Assembly: GCF_002086795.1 (NCBI RefSeq)
Contig: NZ_MVIM01000016.1
Span: 1 to 64,000 of the forward strand
Direction of reading: 5' to 3'
From: Mycolicibacterium tusciae
GTDB lineage: Bacteria; Actinomycetota; Actinomycetes; Mycobacteriales; Mycobacteriaceae
DNA length: 64,000 bases
Positions 49,304-58,154 of this stretch are shown piece by piece; position 1 is the stretch's first letter; each line of letters opens with the position of its first letter. The translations under genes and the position numbers were made by a program. A model generated the notes under the pieces. That model did no database searches. It had not been told where the DNA came from and saw nothing but the letters and a program-made list of their open reading frames with translations.

Positions 49304-49785
49304 GCGCCCAGACGACGGAATGTGCTGCGGTGGAACACGATCGGTGGCACGTCGTCGTGCACCGTGATCGACCGGACCGCCAAGATGACGATCGTGTGGT
49401 CCCCCGCTGGGACCAGTTGCTCGATCGAGCTCTCCAGCCACACGCTGGTGCCCCCGACGAAGACGGCGCCGGACTCCCGCGAATGCGTTTCCAGGCCGGC
49501 GAACCGGTCGCCGGTCTTGGCGGCCAGCGCGCGCGCGGCGGCGTCGTGCGACTCGCCGAGCAAGCTGATGCCCAGATGGGGCAGGTCCTTGAGCTTGGGC
49601 CAGGTCTCCGAGCAGTTCTGTACGCAGAAGGACACCAGCGGCGGGTCGAGAGACACCGGCACGAAAGTGCTCGCCGCCAGACCCACCCGGACACCGTCGA
49701 CCTCGGCGGCGATCGCGATGACACCGGACGGGAAATGCCCGAATGCCTCTCGCAAAGATGTGGGGCTGAGATCGTTTTCGCTCAT
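49300..49785 (-). CDS. Flavin reductase-like domain protein (Rv0245-like)
   Basis: This 161-residue FMN-binding split-barrel protein of the flavin reductase family has LREAFGHFPSGVIAIAAEVDGVRVGLAASTFVPVSLDPPLVSFCV at about 12-56, then AVFVGGTSVWLESSIEQLVPAGDHTIVILAV. The residues SLDPPLV are typical of HpaC/RutF-type reductases that supply reduced flavin to a monooxygenase. I chose the ATG at 49785 (MSENDLSP); two upstream methionines are possible. Partner oxygenase unknown. Confidence 0.9.
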   Translation of the reverse strand: MSENDLSPTSLREAFGHFPSGVIAIAAEVDGVRVGLAASTFVPVSLDPPLVSFCVQNCSETWPKLKDLPHLGISLLGESHDAAARALAAKTGDRFAGLETHSRESGAVFVGGTSVWLESSIEQLVPAGDHTIVILAVRSITVHDDVPPIVFHRSTFRRLGA

Positions 49786-49805
49786 CGCCTCCATCTTCAC
49801 ACGTA

Positions 49806-50888
49806 TCAGTCGGCCCAGCGCTGGGCTTCCAACTCAGCGGGACGGCCTGTCTGCATCGGTACGTCGAGACCGTCGTAGATCCCGGGCTTCTGCGTCGACA
49901 ACCAGTCCAGCGCGCCGAGCAGCCGGTTGGCCGCAGTGGTGTTGCCGCCGTCGGCGCGCGTGCCACCTGGCACGTCGGCGCGACTGGTGATGGTGAGCTC
50001 GGGGTCGCCGTGCACGATCACCCGGTGGTCGCCCACTCCCTGGTCGGGATACGGCCAGTCAGGTGCGCAGGATTCGTGGATGCGGGTGATGTGGTCGATG
50101 ACGATTCGCTCGCGACCGCCCGACTTTCCGATCACCTTGAGCCAGAACGCGCCCTGGGTGCCCTTGTCGAACCGGCCCATCACGGTGTCGACGGACTTCT
50201 CCAGCGGACGCCGCTCGATCTCCTCGGTGATCTCGTCGAGTTCCAGGCCGAGCCCGCGCGCGATGAGCCGAAGGTTGCCTCCCCACACCATGGTCGGGAT
50301 GGACGGCAGCAGCATCATCGGCACCTCGTCCATGGGGCCCCCAAAACCACAAAGCACCCGCACAGAATTCGGCTGGTTGTAGGTGGAGTAGTCGAAGATC
50401 TCTTGACAGTGGATCGACTGGATCCGCGTGCACAACCCTGCGGCGATGACCGCCAGCGCATCATTTCCCCAGCCGGGGTCGACACCGCTGACGAGCAGGG
50501 TTGCCCCGCCCTCCTCGGCGGCCTGGTTCAGGCGGTCGACCCACTCCTGCGGCGCCGAGCGCGGGTCGTAGAGCGAGTAGAGCGACGGTGTGACGACGTG
50601 CGAACCGGCGCGCAGACACCGTTCGATGTCGGCGATCGCCTCGTCGGGGCGGATGTCGCCGGACGCCATGTACGCCACCGCGTCACAGGCCGCCAGGACC
50701 GCGTCGACATCAGTGGAGGCCGTGACGCCCGTCGGCTGATCCAGGTTAGCGAAGGTGGCTGCATCCTTGCCGGCCTTGTCCGGCGAAGACGTGATGACGC
50801 CTGTCAGTTTCAACCCGGGAAACGCCACCGCGCTCCGGATCGACGTAGCCCCCATATTGCCTGTTCCCCATACCGCGACTCGAAGCAC
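49806..50888 (-). CDS. Dihydrodipicolinate reductase-like NAD(P)-binding protein
   Basis: This 360-residue protein has an N-terminal Rossmann motif VAVWGTGNMGATSIRS and SGDIRPDEAIADIERCLRAG, then the central GVDPGWGNDALAVIAAGLC region shared by diaminopentanoate dehydrogenase-type and mycobacterial DapB-like proteins. It is too long for true DapB (about 245), and the lysine-pathway role is unlikely. TAGGGT (50895-50900, minus strand) ends 6 bases before the GTG start, so it may be leaderless. It is divergent from fadE5 across 238 bases. Confidence 0.85.
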   Translation of the reverse strand: MLRVAVWGTGNMGATSIRSAVAFPGLKLTGVITSSPDKAGKDAATFANLDQPTGVTASTDVDAVLAACDAVAYMASGDIRPDEAIADIERCLRAGSHVVTPSLYSLYDPRSAPQEWVDRLNQAAEEGGATLLVSGVDPGWGNDALAVIAAGLCTRIQSIHCQEIFDYSTYNQPNSVRVLCGFGGPMDEVPMMLLPSIPTMVWGGNLRLIARGLGLELDEITEEIERRPLEKSVDTVMGRFDKGTQGAFWLKVIGKSGGRERIVIDHITRIHESCAPDWPYPDQGVGDHRVIVHGDPELTITSRADVPGGTRADGGNTTAANRLLGALDWLSTQKPGIYDGLDVPMQTGRPAELEAQRWAD

Positions 50889-51036
50889 GCGTCCACCCTA
50901 TCGGGCCGTCCCGTGACGAGATTCACAGTGACCAAAAGCGCCCCGAAAACCGGTCGCCAGCTGCCCGTTTAGTGTCCCGACCAACCACCGGGTTGCTTAG
51001 GTCTTGGAAATTGCTCTCGGCTGCTTTGTGTTGAAG

Positions 51037-51079
51037 TTACCGGGCGGTATAGTTCGGAGCAGTTACTGGTGGGTAACTT
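51037..51079 (+). promoter_or_regulatory. fadE5 promoter with TTAC-N6-GTAA operator(s)
   Basis: TTACTGGTGGGTAA at 51063-51076 matches 10 of 12 defined bases of TTACTC-N2-GAGTAA found at two other promoters in this window. It overlaps a -10-like TAACTT (51074-51079) exactly as at fabG4. A second, weaker copy, TTACCGGGCGGTAT, lies at 51037-51050. The leader runs to the GAGGAGG ribosome site of fadE5. Confidence 0.6.
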
Positions 51080-51126
51080 AGCCAAAAGTACCCAACCACA
51101 GGCGGCACTCTCGACGAGGAGGAACA

Positions 51127-52962
51127 GTGAGCCACTACAAGAGCAACGTACGTGACCAGGAATTCAATCTTTTCGAGGTCTTCGGACTCGACAAGGTTCT
51201 CGGTGACGGCGATTACACGGACATCGACGCCGACACGGCGCGCGAGATGCTCAGCGAGATGGCGAAGCTGGCCGCGGGGCCCGTGGCGGAATCTTTCGCT
51301 GACGCCGACCGCAACCCGCCGGTGTTCGATCCCAAGACGCACACGGTGACGCTGCCGGAGTCCTTCAAGAAGTCGATGCGCGTGCTGCTCGACGGCGGTT
51401 GGGACAAAGTCGGCGTGCTCGAGGAACTCGGCGGCATGCCGATGCCCCGTGCGCTGCAGTGGGCCCTGATCGAGCACATCCTCGGCGCCAACCCGGCGGC
51501 CTACATGTATGCGATGGGCTCGGGTATGGCCGAGATCTTCTACAAGAACGGCACTGACGAGCAGAAGAAATGGGCCGTGCTGGCCGCCGAACGCAATTGG
51601 GGCGCCACCATGGTGCTGACCGAGCCCGACGCGGGCTCCGACGTCGGCGCCGGCCGCACCAAGGCCGTGCAGCAGGCCGACGGCACCTGGCACATCGACG
51701 GCGTCAAGCGCTTCATCACGTCGGGCGATTCCGATGACCTGTTCGAGAACATCATGCATCTGGTGCTGGCCCGCCCCGAGGGCGCCGGCCCGGGCACCAA
51801 GGGTCTGTCGCTGTTCTTCGTGCCGAAGTTCCATTTCGATCCCGAGACCGGTGAGCCCGGTGAGCGCAACGGCGTCTACGTCACCAACGTCGAGCACAAG
51901 ATGGGCCTGAAGGTCTCGGCCACCTGTGAGCTCTCGCTGGGTCAACACGACAAGCCCGCCGTCGGCTGGCTTGTCGGCGAGGTGCACGACGGCATCGCGC
52001 AGATGTTCGACGTCATCGAGCAGGCCCGAATGATGGTGGGCACCAAGGCCATTGCGACGCTGTCGACCGGCTACCTCAACGCCCTGGAGTACGCCAAGGA
52101 GCGCGTGCAGGGTGCCGACATGACGCAGATGACCGACAAGACGGCTCCGCGCGTCACGATCACGCACCACCCAGATGTGCGTCGTTCGCTGATGACCCAG
52201 AAGGCATACGCCGAGGGCCTGCGGGCGCTGTACCTGTTCACGGCGACCTACCAGGACGCCGCGGTGGCCAAGACCGTGCATGACGTCGACCCGGAGCTGG
52301 CGGTCAAGGTCAACGACCTGCTGCTCCCGATCGTCAAGGGTGTGGGCTCCGAGCAGGCCTACGCCAAGCTGACCGAGAGTCTGCAGACCTTCGGCGGTTC
52401 GGGCTTCCTGCAGGACTACCCGGTGGAGCAGTACATCCGCGACGCCAAGATCGACTCGTTGTACGAAGGCACCACGGCCATCCAGGCGCAGGACTTCTTC
52501 TTCCGCAAGATCGTCCGCGACAAGGGTGTGGCCTTGGCCCACGTGGCCGGACAGATCGAGCAGTTCGTCAAGAACGAGTCCGGCAACGGGCGGCTGAAGG
52601 CGGAGCGTGCGCTGCTGGCCACCGCGCTGGAAGACGTGCAGGCCATGGCGGCCACGCTCACCGGTTATCTGATGGCAGCGCAGGAGAACCCGGCCGAGCT
52701 GTACAAGGTCGGACTCGGTTCGGTGCGCTTCCTGATGAGCGTCGGCGATCTGGTGATCGGCTGGCTGCTTGCCAAGCAGGCCGCGGTGGCCATCGAGGCG
52801 CTGGACAACGGCGCAGCGGATGCCGATCGCGCCTTCTACGAAGGCAAGATCGGCGTGGCCTCGTTCTTCGCGAAGAACTTCCTGCCGATGCTGACCAGCA
52901 CCCGCCAGGTCGTCGAGCACCTCGACAACGACCTGATGGAACTCGACGAAGCGGCGTTCTAA
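51127..52962 (+). CDS. fadE5: Acyl-CoA dehydrogenase FadE5
   Basis: This 611-residue FAD-dependent enzyme is expected to introduce the double bond in acyl-CoA beta-oxidation. FadE5 proteins have broad chain-length range and a distinct C-terminal extension. Motifs: ATMVLTEPDAGSDVGAGRTKAV near 161-182, DGVKRFITSGDS, and the region LQTFGGSGFLQDYPVEQYIRDAKIDSLYEGTTAIQAQD near 420-460. GTG start with GAGGAGG upstream. It is followed by a strong terminator. The operator at its promoter links it to fadA2 and fabG4. Confidence 0.96.
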   Translation: MSHYKSNVRDQEFNLFEVFGLDKVLGDGDYTDIDADTAREMLSEMAKLAAGPVAESFADADRNPPVFDPKTHTVTLPESFKKSMRVLLDGGWDKVGVLEELGGMPMPRALQWALIEHILGANPAAYMYAMGSGMAEIFYKNGTDEQKKWAVLAAERNWGATMVLTEPDAGSDVGAGRTKAVQQADGTWHIDGVKRFITSGDSDDLFENIMHLVLARPEGAGPGTKGLSLFFVPKFHFDPETGEPGERNGVYVTNVEHKMGLKVSATCELSLGQHDKPAVGWLVGEVHDGIAQMFDVIEQARMMVGTKAIATLSTGYLNALEYAKERVQGADMTQMTDKTAPRVTITHHPDVRRSLMTQKAYAEGLRALYLFTATYQDAAVAKTVHDVDPELAVKVNDLLLPIVKGVGSEQAYAKLTESLQTFGGSGFLQDYPVEQYIRDAKIDSLYEGTTAIQAQDFFFRKIVRDKGVALAHVAGQIEQFVKNESGNGRLKAERALLATALEDVQAMAATLTGYLMAAQENPAELYKVGLGSVRFLMSVGDLVIGWLLAKQAAVAIEALDNGAADADRAFYEGKIGVASFFAKNFLPMLTSTRQVVEHLDNDLMELDEAAF

Positions 52963-52981
52963 CCCCACCGCCGCTTCAACC

Positions 52982-53014
52982 AAAAGGCCCCCGGACTCTT
53001 CCCGGGGGCCTTTT
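52982..53014. terminator. Strong terminator after fadE5, usable in both directions
   Basis: AAAAGGCCCCCGG (52982-52994) pairs perfectly over 13 bases with CCGGGGGCCTTTT (53002-53014) around a 7-base loop, ending in TTTT. Because the left arm begins with AAAA, the reverse strand also ends in TTTT, so it can stop transcription from either side. It starts 20 bases after the fadE5 stop. Confidence 0.9.
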
Positions 53015-53033
53015 GCGGTACATGACATGGGGG

Positions 53034-53126
53034 CGGGTTCGGGAGGACTGTGGGTGCGTCACATTGGTCTCGCGCGTCCGGCTTTCAACCCTCACCGGCA
53101 CTTCGGATTAGTCACTCCCGAACCCG
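53034..53126. repeat. Perfect 12-bp inverted repeat with 69-base loop in a convergent gap
   Basis: CGGGTTCGGGAG (53034-53045) and CTCCCGAACCCG (53115-53126) are exact reverse complements. They lie in the 213-base gap between the convergent fadE5 and LLM genes. Next to the right arm is a near-palindrome centred on CGATCGATCG (53128-53145). No ORF is seen. The arms could close a structured RNA of about 93 bases. Confidence 0.5.
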
Positions 53127-53147
53127 TCGTGCGATCGATCGTACGCT

Positions 53148-53163
53148 TGTGACTGCAGTCACA
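53148..53163. promoter_or_regulatory. Perfect CRP-consensus palindrome TGTGACTGCAGTCACA
   Basis: All 10 defined bases of TGTGA-N6-TCACA match and the six central bases are also symmetric, giving a perfect 16-bp palindrome. It sits 12 bases beyond the end of the LLM gene and about 185 bases beyond fadE5, where no annotated promoter is expected. It may drive or repress an unannotated transcript in this gap. Confidence 0.55.
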
Positions 53164-53175
53164 CCAGGGCGATTT

Positions 53176-54108
53176 TCAACCCTTTCCGACCTCGGCTCGC
53201 AGAAGTGCGCGGGTGCGCGCACGCACCTCCGGTGAAGCGTCGAAGATCGATGCGGTGAACTCGTCGACACCTGCTGCGCTCAGTTCGTCGAGGCGCTGTG
53301 ACACGGTCTCCTCGTCGCCGATGATCGCGGCATCCTCGGGTCCGACATACCCTTCGCGGTCGAGCATCGCGCGGTACGACGGCAGCGAACCGTAGATCGC
53401 GAACTCCTCTGCGGCCTGCCTACGCGCCCCGTCGACGTCGTCGGTCACGCTGATCGGCAGTGACGCGGCCACCCGCACCGCCGACTCCGGGCGACCCGCC
53501 TCTGCCGCCGCACCGCGCAGTGTCGGCACGACATGTTCGGCAAGGGTCTTCGGTCCGGTCATCCAGGTGAGCGTCCCGGCAGTGCGCCGTCCCGCCAGCC
53601 GCAGCATCTGCGGACCGAGCGCCGCGAGGTATACGTCCGGTGCCGGCGCGCCGGGAATCTGCAACGACCCGCGCGTCGTCCAGAATTCGCCGGTCGAATC
53701 CGCGGGCTGCCCCGCCAACAGCGGCTGCAGACAGTCGAGATACTCACGCATCTGACGCACCGCCCTGTCCCACGAGATTCCCCACACCCCTTCGGTCACC
53801 ATGCGATGGCTCATGCCGATACCGAGTGAGAACCGGCCTCCGCCGACAAGGCTGAGCGTGAGAGCGCGTTGGGCCAGCTGCATCGGGTGCTGCACCTGGA
53901 TGGGTATGACGGCCGAGCCCACCTCGATGCCGTCGACCTCGCGCAGCGCGATGCCGAGCGCGATGGGCAGGTCAGCGTCGTAGGGAAGCTGAGCCATCCA
54001 GACCCTGCGGAAGCCCTCGTCGCGTAGCTTGGCGAGGTTGTTCACCAGGGAGTCGACGGGAGACGGTCCGGCGTTGTTCAGTCCGACGATGGAAAGGCTG
54101 ATGTCCAT
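53176..54108 (-). CDS. LLM-class (F420-dependent type) oxidoreductase
   Basis: This 310-residue luciferase-like TIM-barrel protein has VDSLVNNLAKLRDEGFRRVWMAQLPYDAD near the start, IQVQHPMQLAQRALTLSLVGGGRFSLGIGMSH near 75-106 and the late PDVYLAALGPQMLRLAGRRTAG. These are typical of mycobacterial F420-dependent enzymes. Substrate unknown. I chose the ATG at 54108 (MDISLS); the ATG at 54117 is also possible. The longer open frame to 54666 lies over the divergent channel gene and is rejected. Confidence 0.9.
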   Translation of the reverse strand: MDISLSIVGLNNAGPSPVDSLVNNLAKLRDEGFRRVWMAQLPYDADLPIALGIALREVDGIEVGSAVIPIQVQHPMQLAQRALTLSLVGGGRFSLGIGMSHRMVTEGVWGISWDRAVRQMREYLDCLQPLLAGQPADSTGEFWTTRGSLQIPGAPAPDVYLAALGPQMLRLAGRRTAGTLTWMTGPKTLAEHVVPTLRGAAAEAGRPESAVRVAASLPISVTDDVDGARRQAAEEFAIYGSLPSYRAMLDREGYVGPEDAAIIGDEETVSQRLDELSAAGVDEFTASIFDASPEVRARTRALLRAEVGKG

Positions 54109-54147
54109 ACCCGTCATCGAAGCACGCGAATGCGAACATACTTGCCG

Positions 54148-55269
54148 ATGACGACCGAACTGGCTCGACTCCAACACTTCGGCCCCAACTGGTTCGCGTC
54201 GGTGATGGGCACGGGCATCGTCGCCACCGCAGGTGCCACGCTGCCGATCCACATTCCCGGGCTGCACGTGTTCACGCGCGTCGTATGGGTGGCGGCGGCG
54301 GTACTGCTCGTGGTGCTCATCATCGCGGTGACAGTGCAACGCGTTCGGCATCCGTCGGCCTCGCGCAGCCACGCCCGCAACCCTCAGATGGCGCACTTCT
54401 ACGGTGCCGCTCCGATGGCACTGCTGACAGTCGGATCGGGCGCCTTGCTGATCGGCAAGGACCTGATCGGCGAGCGCGTCGCCGTGGACCTGGCGTGGGT
54501 GTTGTGGACGGCGGGCACCATCGGCGGGTTGTTCACCGCCGCGACCATCCCGTTCCTGATGTTCACGCAGATCAACGTCGAACCGGACGCGGCATTCGGC
54601 GGCTGGCTCATGCCCGTCGTGCCACCCATGGTGTCCGCGGCGGCAGGCGCGCTGCTGATCCCCCACATGGCCGAAGGCACCGGCCGCACCACGATGCTGT
54701 ACGGCTGCTATGCGATGTTCGGACTGTCACTCGTCGCCGCGCTGATCATCATCTCGATGATCTGGAGCCGTCTCGCCCTCTACGGCACCTCGGGAACCAC
54801 CCGGGTGCCGACGCTGTGGATCGTGCTCGGCCCGCTCGGTCAGGGCATCACCGCCGCGGGCCTGCTCGGTGCGAATGCGGCGTTGGCCGTCCCGCCGGAA
54901 CTGGCCGGCGGGATGAACGTGTTCGCGGTGTTGTTCGGTGTGCCCGTGTGGGGCTTCGCGGTGCTGTGGATCGTGCTGGCCACCGAACTCACCGTCCGCA
55001 CACTGCGGCGTGGGATGCCATTCGCTCTGACGTGGTGGAGCCTGACGTTCCCCGTGGGCACGTTCGTCACCGGCACGACGCAGCTGGCGAACCACACCGG
55101 GCTGCCCGCGTTCCGGGTGGCCGCCGCGATCGCCTACCTCGCCCTGTTGGGGACATGGGGCTTGGTCGCGGTGCAGACCGCTCGCGGAAGCCTCGGCGGA
55201 GGCCTGTTCACTCCACCTCCGGCCGCCGGGCCGATCAAGGCCAAAAAGGATCCGCCGCCCGGCGCCTAG
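54148..55269 (+). CDS. TDT-family (TehA/SLAC1-like) anion channel or transporter
   Basis: This 373-residue membrane protein has about ten helices. The start MTTELARLQHFGPNWFASVMGTGIVATAGATLP carries the family's FGPNWFASVMGTGI motif. Later segments include GGWLMPVVPPMVSAAAG and FALTWWSLTFPVGTFVTGT, seen in tellurite-resistance/dicarboxylate transporters and SLAC1 anion channels. A Pro/Lys-rich tail is cytosolic. CATACT (54137-54142) ends 5 bases before the ATG, suggesting a leaderless start divergent from the LLM gene. Substrate unknown. Confidence 0.9.
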   Translation: MTTELARLQHFGPNWFASVMGTGIVATAGATLPIHIPGLHVFTRVVWVAAAVLLVVLIIAVTVQRVRHPSASRSHARNPQMAHFYGAAPMALLTVGSGALLIGKDLIGERVAVDLAWVLWTAGTIGGLFTAATIPFLMFTQINVEPDAAFGGWLMPVVPPMVSAAAGALLIPHMAEGTGRTTMLYGCYAMFGLSLVAALIIISMIWSRLALYGTSGTTRVPTLWIVLGPLGQGITAAGLLGANAALAVPPELAGGMNVFAVLFGVPVWGFAVLWIVLATELTVRTLRRGMPFALTWWSLTFPVGTFVTGTTQLANHTGLPAFRVAAAIAYLALLGTWGLVAVQTARGSLGGGLFTPPPAAGPIKAKKDPPPGA

Positions 55270-55452
55270 GCCCCGCGAACGTGGGTTACCCGCACGCTCT
55301 AAGCCTGTTGGACGTGCCGCAAGCCCACACTCGCGGGCACAAAGTTAAGAGCCCCGTGCTGACGTCGGGTCGGGGGGTCAGACGCCAACACGGAGCTATC
55401 CGGTGTATCGGCGGCTTCTACGGAGCCGTTACACGCATTACCGAAATACTTC

Positions 55453-56760
55453 TCAGGCCTCGAGAATCGCAGCCACGCCCTGGCCGCCAGCTGCGCAGAT
55501 CGAGATCAAACCGCGGACCGGACCGCCCGTCTGCTTCTTCTTTTCGGCCAATTGCTTGGCCAGCTGCGCAACGATCCGACCGCCGGTCGCGGCGAACGGA
55601 TGGCCCGCTGCCAGCGACGATCCGTTGACGTTGAGCTTGGATCTGTCGATGCTGCCCAACGCCTGGTCGAGACCGAGCCGCTCCTTGCAGTACTCCTCGG
55701 ACTCCCACGCCGCCAGTGTGGCGAGGACCACAGAGGCGAACGCCTCGTGAACCTCGTAGAAGTCGAAGTCGCCAAGACCCAGGCCATTTCGCGCCAGCAG
55801 CCGAGGCACCGCGTAGGTGGGCGCCATCAACAGGCCGTCATCGCCGTTGACGTAGTCGACCGCTGCGGTTTCGCCGTCGACGAAATACGCCAGCGGCTCG
55901 ATTCCGCGAGCGGACGCCCACTCGTCGGTGCCCAGCAGCGCCACCGAGGCGCCGTCGGTCAGCGGGGTCGAGTTGCCCGCCGTCATCGTCGCGTCGCCGG
56001 CCTTCACGCCGAACACCGGCTTGAGCTTGGCCAGCTTCTCGGCCGACGAATCGGCGCGCAGATTGTTGTCGCGGTAGACACCGAGGAATCCGGTGACGAG
56101 GTCGTCGAAGAACCCGCGGTCGTAGGCGGCAGACATGTTCCGGTGGCTGGCCGCCGCCAGCTCGTCCTGATCGACGCGCTTGACGCCCATCTTCTTCGCG
56201 GTGATCGCGGCGTGCTCACCCATCGACAGACCCGTGCGCGGCTCGCTGTTAACCGGGATCTCCACACCGAGCGATGCGGGCAGCTTGCCGACCAGCTTGA
56301 GCCGGTCGACGTTGGACTTCGAGCGTCGCAAGCCGAGCAGTACGCGCCGCAGGTCGTCGCCGAACGCGATCGGAGCGTCGGAGGCGGTATCAACACCCCC
56401 TGCCGCCGCCACCTCGTAGCGGCCCGCGGCGACGCCGTCGGCGGCGGCGATGGTGGCCTGCAATCCCGTCCCGCAGGCCTGCTGAATGTCGAACGCCGGG
56501 GTGTAGGCCGACAACGAGCTGCCGAGGACGCACTCGCGCATCAGGTTGAAGTCGCGGCTGTGCTTGAGCACCGCGCCGCCGATGACGGCTCCCAGCGTCT
56601 CGCCTGCCAGGTTGTAGCGGTCGATCAGGCCGTCCAGCGCGGCGGTGAACATGTCCTGGTTGGAGGCGTTGGCGTACGCGCCGTCCGAGCGGGCGAAGGG
56701 AATTCTGTTGCCACCGAGAATCGCGACCCGTCGACGGGTATCACTAGCCATGAGACCCAT
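55453..56760 (-). CDS. fadA2: Acetyl-CoA acetyltransferase / thiolase FadA2
   Basis: This 435-residue thiolase shows the active-site cysteine in DIQQACGTGLQATIAAADG near 90, YEVHEAFASV with catalytic His near 337, and the C-terminal SLAAGHPFAATGGR and CAAGGQGVAAI with the second catalytic His/Cys. It catalyses thiolytic cleavage or condensation of 3-ketoacyl-CoA. The ATG at 56760 is used because AGAAGGG lies 8 bases upstream; the ATG at 56751 is an alternative. It is divergent from fabG4 and shares its operator. Corresponds to Rv0243. Confidence 0.95.
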   Translation of the reverse strand: MGLMASDTRRRVAILGGNRIPFARSDGAYANASNQDMFTAALDGLIDRYNLAGETLGAVIGGAVLKHSRDFNLMRECVLGSSLSAYTPAFDIQQACGTGLQATIAAADGVAAGRYEVAAAGGVDTASDAPIAFGDDLRRVLLGLRRSKSNVDRLKLVGKLPASLGVEIPVNSEPRTGLSMGEHAAITAKKMGVKRVDQDELAAASHRNMSAAYDRGFFDDLVTGFLGVYRDNNLRADSSAEKLAKLKPVFGVKAGDATMTAGNSTPLTDGASVALLGTDEWASARGIEPLAYFVDGETAAVDYVNGDDGLLMAPTYAVPRLLARNGLGLGDFDFYEVHEAFASVVLATLAAWESEEYCKERLGLDQALGSIDRSKLNVNGSSLAAGHPFAATGGRIVAQLAKQLAEKKKQTGGPVRGLISICAAGGQGVAAILEA

Positions 56761-56773
56761 AGTACCCACCCTT

Positions 56774-56791
56774 CTTACTCTGGAGTAAGTT
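56774..56791. promoter_or_regulatory. fadA2-fabG4 operator CTTACTC-TG-GAGTAAG overlapping the fabG4 -10
   Basis: The 16-bp palindrome at 56774-56789 lies in the 38-base gap between the divergent starts. The -10-like TAAGTT (56786-56791) overlaps its right arm and ends 7 bases before the fabG4 ATG, so the fabG4 mRNA is probably leaderless. The same TTACTC-N2-GAGTAA core sits on the TetR gene at 59663-59676, and a 10/12 version sits at fadE5. Confidence 0.7.
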
Positions 56792-56798
56792 CGTCCCC

Positions 56799-58154
56799 AT
56801 GGCTACCGATCTGTACTCGCAACTCGTCCACTCGACGCCCGGATCGTTCCTCGCCAAGCAGCTCGGCATCCCGCAGCCCGAGACGCTGCGCCGCTATAAG
56901 GCAGGCGACGCACCACTGGCAGGCACGCTGCTGATCGGCGGTGAGGGCCGGGTTGTCGAACCGCTGCGGACCGCGCTGTCCGAGGACTACGAGGTCGTCT
57001 CCAACAACCTCGGCGGCCGCTGGGCCGACTCGTTCGGCGGGCTGGTGTACGACGCCACCGGCATCACCGCACCCGTCGACCTCAAGGGCCTGTACGAGTT
57101 CTTCACGCCCTTGCTGCGCAACTTCGGGCCGTCGGGACGCGTCGTCGTCATCGGGACCACCCCCGACGAGGCCGGCAGCGTGTCCGAACGCATCGCGCAG
57201 CGCGCCCTTGAGGGGTTCACACGCTCGCTCGGCAAGGAGATGCGGCGCGGCGCCACCGTGAACCTCGTGTACGTGGCGGCCGGCGCGAAGCCCGCCGCGA
57301 CCGGCCTCGAGTCGACGCTGCGGTTTTTGCTCTCGGGAAAGTCCGCCTATGTGGACGGGCAGGTGTTCCGGGTCGGTGCCGACGATTCGGCGCCACCCGC
57401 AGACTGGGATCGGCCACTCGACGGCAAGATCGCCTTGGTCACCGGCGCGGCGCGCGGTATCGGTGCCACAATCGCCGACGTGTTCGCGCGTGACGGTGCC
57501 AGCGTGATCGTCGTCGACGTCGAGGGCGCCCACGACGATCTCGGAAAGGTCGCATCGAAGGTCGGCGCGACCGCGCTCACGCTCGACGTCACGGCCGACG
57601 ACGCGGTGGACCGCATTGCCGAACACCTGCGCGAGCACTACCACGGCTCGCGCCTCGACATCCTCGTCAACAATGCGGGCATCACCCGCGACAAGCTCCT
57701 CGCCAACATGGACGAAGCCCGCTGGGACGCCGTCGTGGCCGTCAATCTCCTTGCCCCGCTTCGCCTTACCGAAGGTTTGGTGGACAACGGGACGATCGGC
57801 GAGGGTGGGCGGGTCGTCGGGTTGTCGTCGATGGCCGGCATCGCAGGCAACCGTGGGCAGACGAACTACGCCGCCACGAAGGCGGGCATGATCGGACTGA
57901 CCGACGCGCTGTCCGCCGAGTATGCCGACAAGGGCATCACGGTCAACGCCGTCGCGCCCGGCTTCATCGAAACCAAGATGACCGAAGCCATCCCGCTGGC
58001 GACGCGCGAGGTGGGACGCCGGCTCAACTCGCTGTATCAGGGCGGCCAGCCGGTCGACGTCGCCGAGACCATCGCCTACTTCGCCAGCCCCGCATCGAAT
58101 GCCGTCACGGGCAACACGATCCGGGTATGCGGCCAGGCCATGCTGGGGGCGTGA
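56799..58154 (+). CDS. fabG4: 3-oxoacyl reductase FabG4 (high-molecular-weight FabG)
   Basis: This 451-residue protein has an N-terminal flavodoxin-like region (about 1-200) and a C-terminal ketoreductase SDR domain with TGAARGIG (215-222), NNAG near 290, Ser342/343 and Tyr356/Lys360 (NYAATK). High-molecular-weight FabG proteins reduce long-chain 3-oxoacyl-CoA with NADH. The gene overlaps htdX (GTGA), so reductase and dehydratase are made together. Corresponds to Rv0242c. Confidence 0.96.
   Translation: MATDLYSQLVHSTPGSFLAKQLGIPQPETLRRYKAGDAPLAGTLLIGGEGRVVEPLRTALSEDYEVVSNNLGGRWADSFGGLVYDATGITAPVDLKGLYEFFTPLLRNFGPSGRVVVIGTTPDEAGSVSERIAQRALEGFTRSLGKEMRRGATVNLVYVAAGAKPAATGLESTLRFLLSGKSAYVDGQVFRVGADDSAPPADWDRPLDGKIALVTGAARGIGATIADVFARDGASVIVVDVEGAHDDLGKVASKVGATALTLDVTADDAVDRIAEHLREHYHGSRLDILVNNAGITRDKLLANMDEARWDAVVAVNLLAPLRLTEGLVDNGTIGEGGRVVGLSSMAGIAGNRGQTNYAATKAGMIGLTDALSAEYADKGITVNAVAPGFIETKMTEAIPLATREVGRRLNSLYQGGQPVDVAETIAYFASPASNAVTGNTIRVCGQAMLGA

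Noticed and set aside
54109..54666. Long N-terminal extension of the LLM oxidoreductase
   Set aside because: It is antisense to the clear TDT-family channel gene and has no domain; the LLM fold begins at MDISLS.
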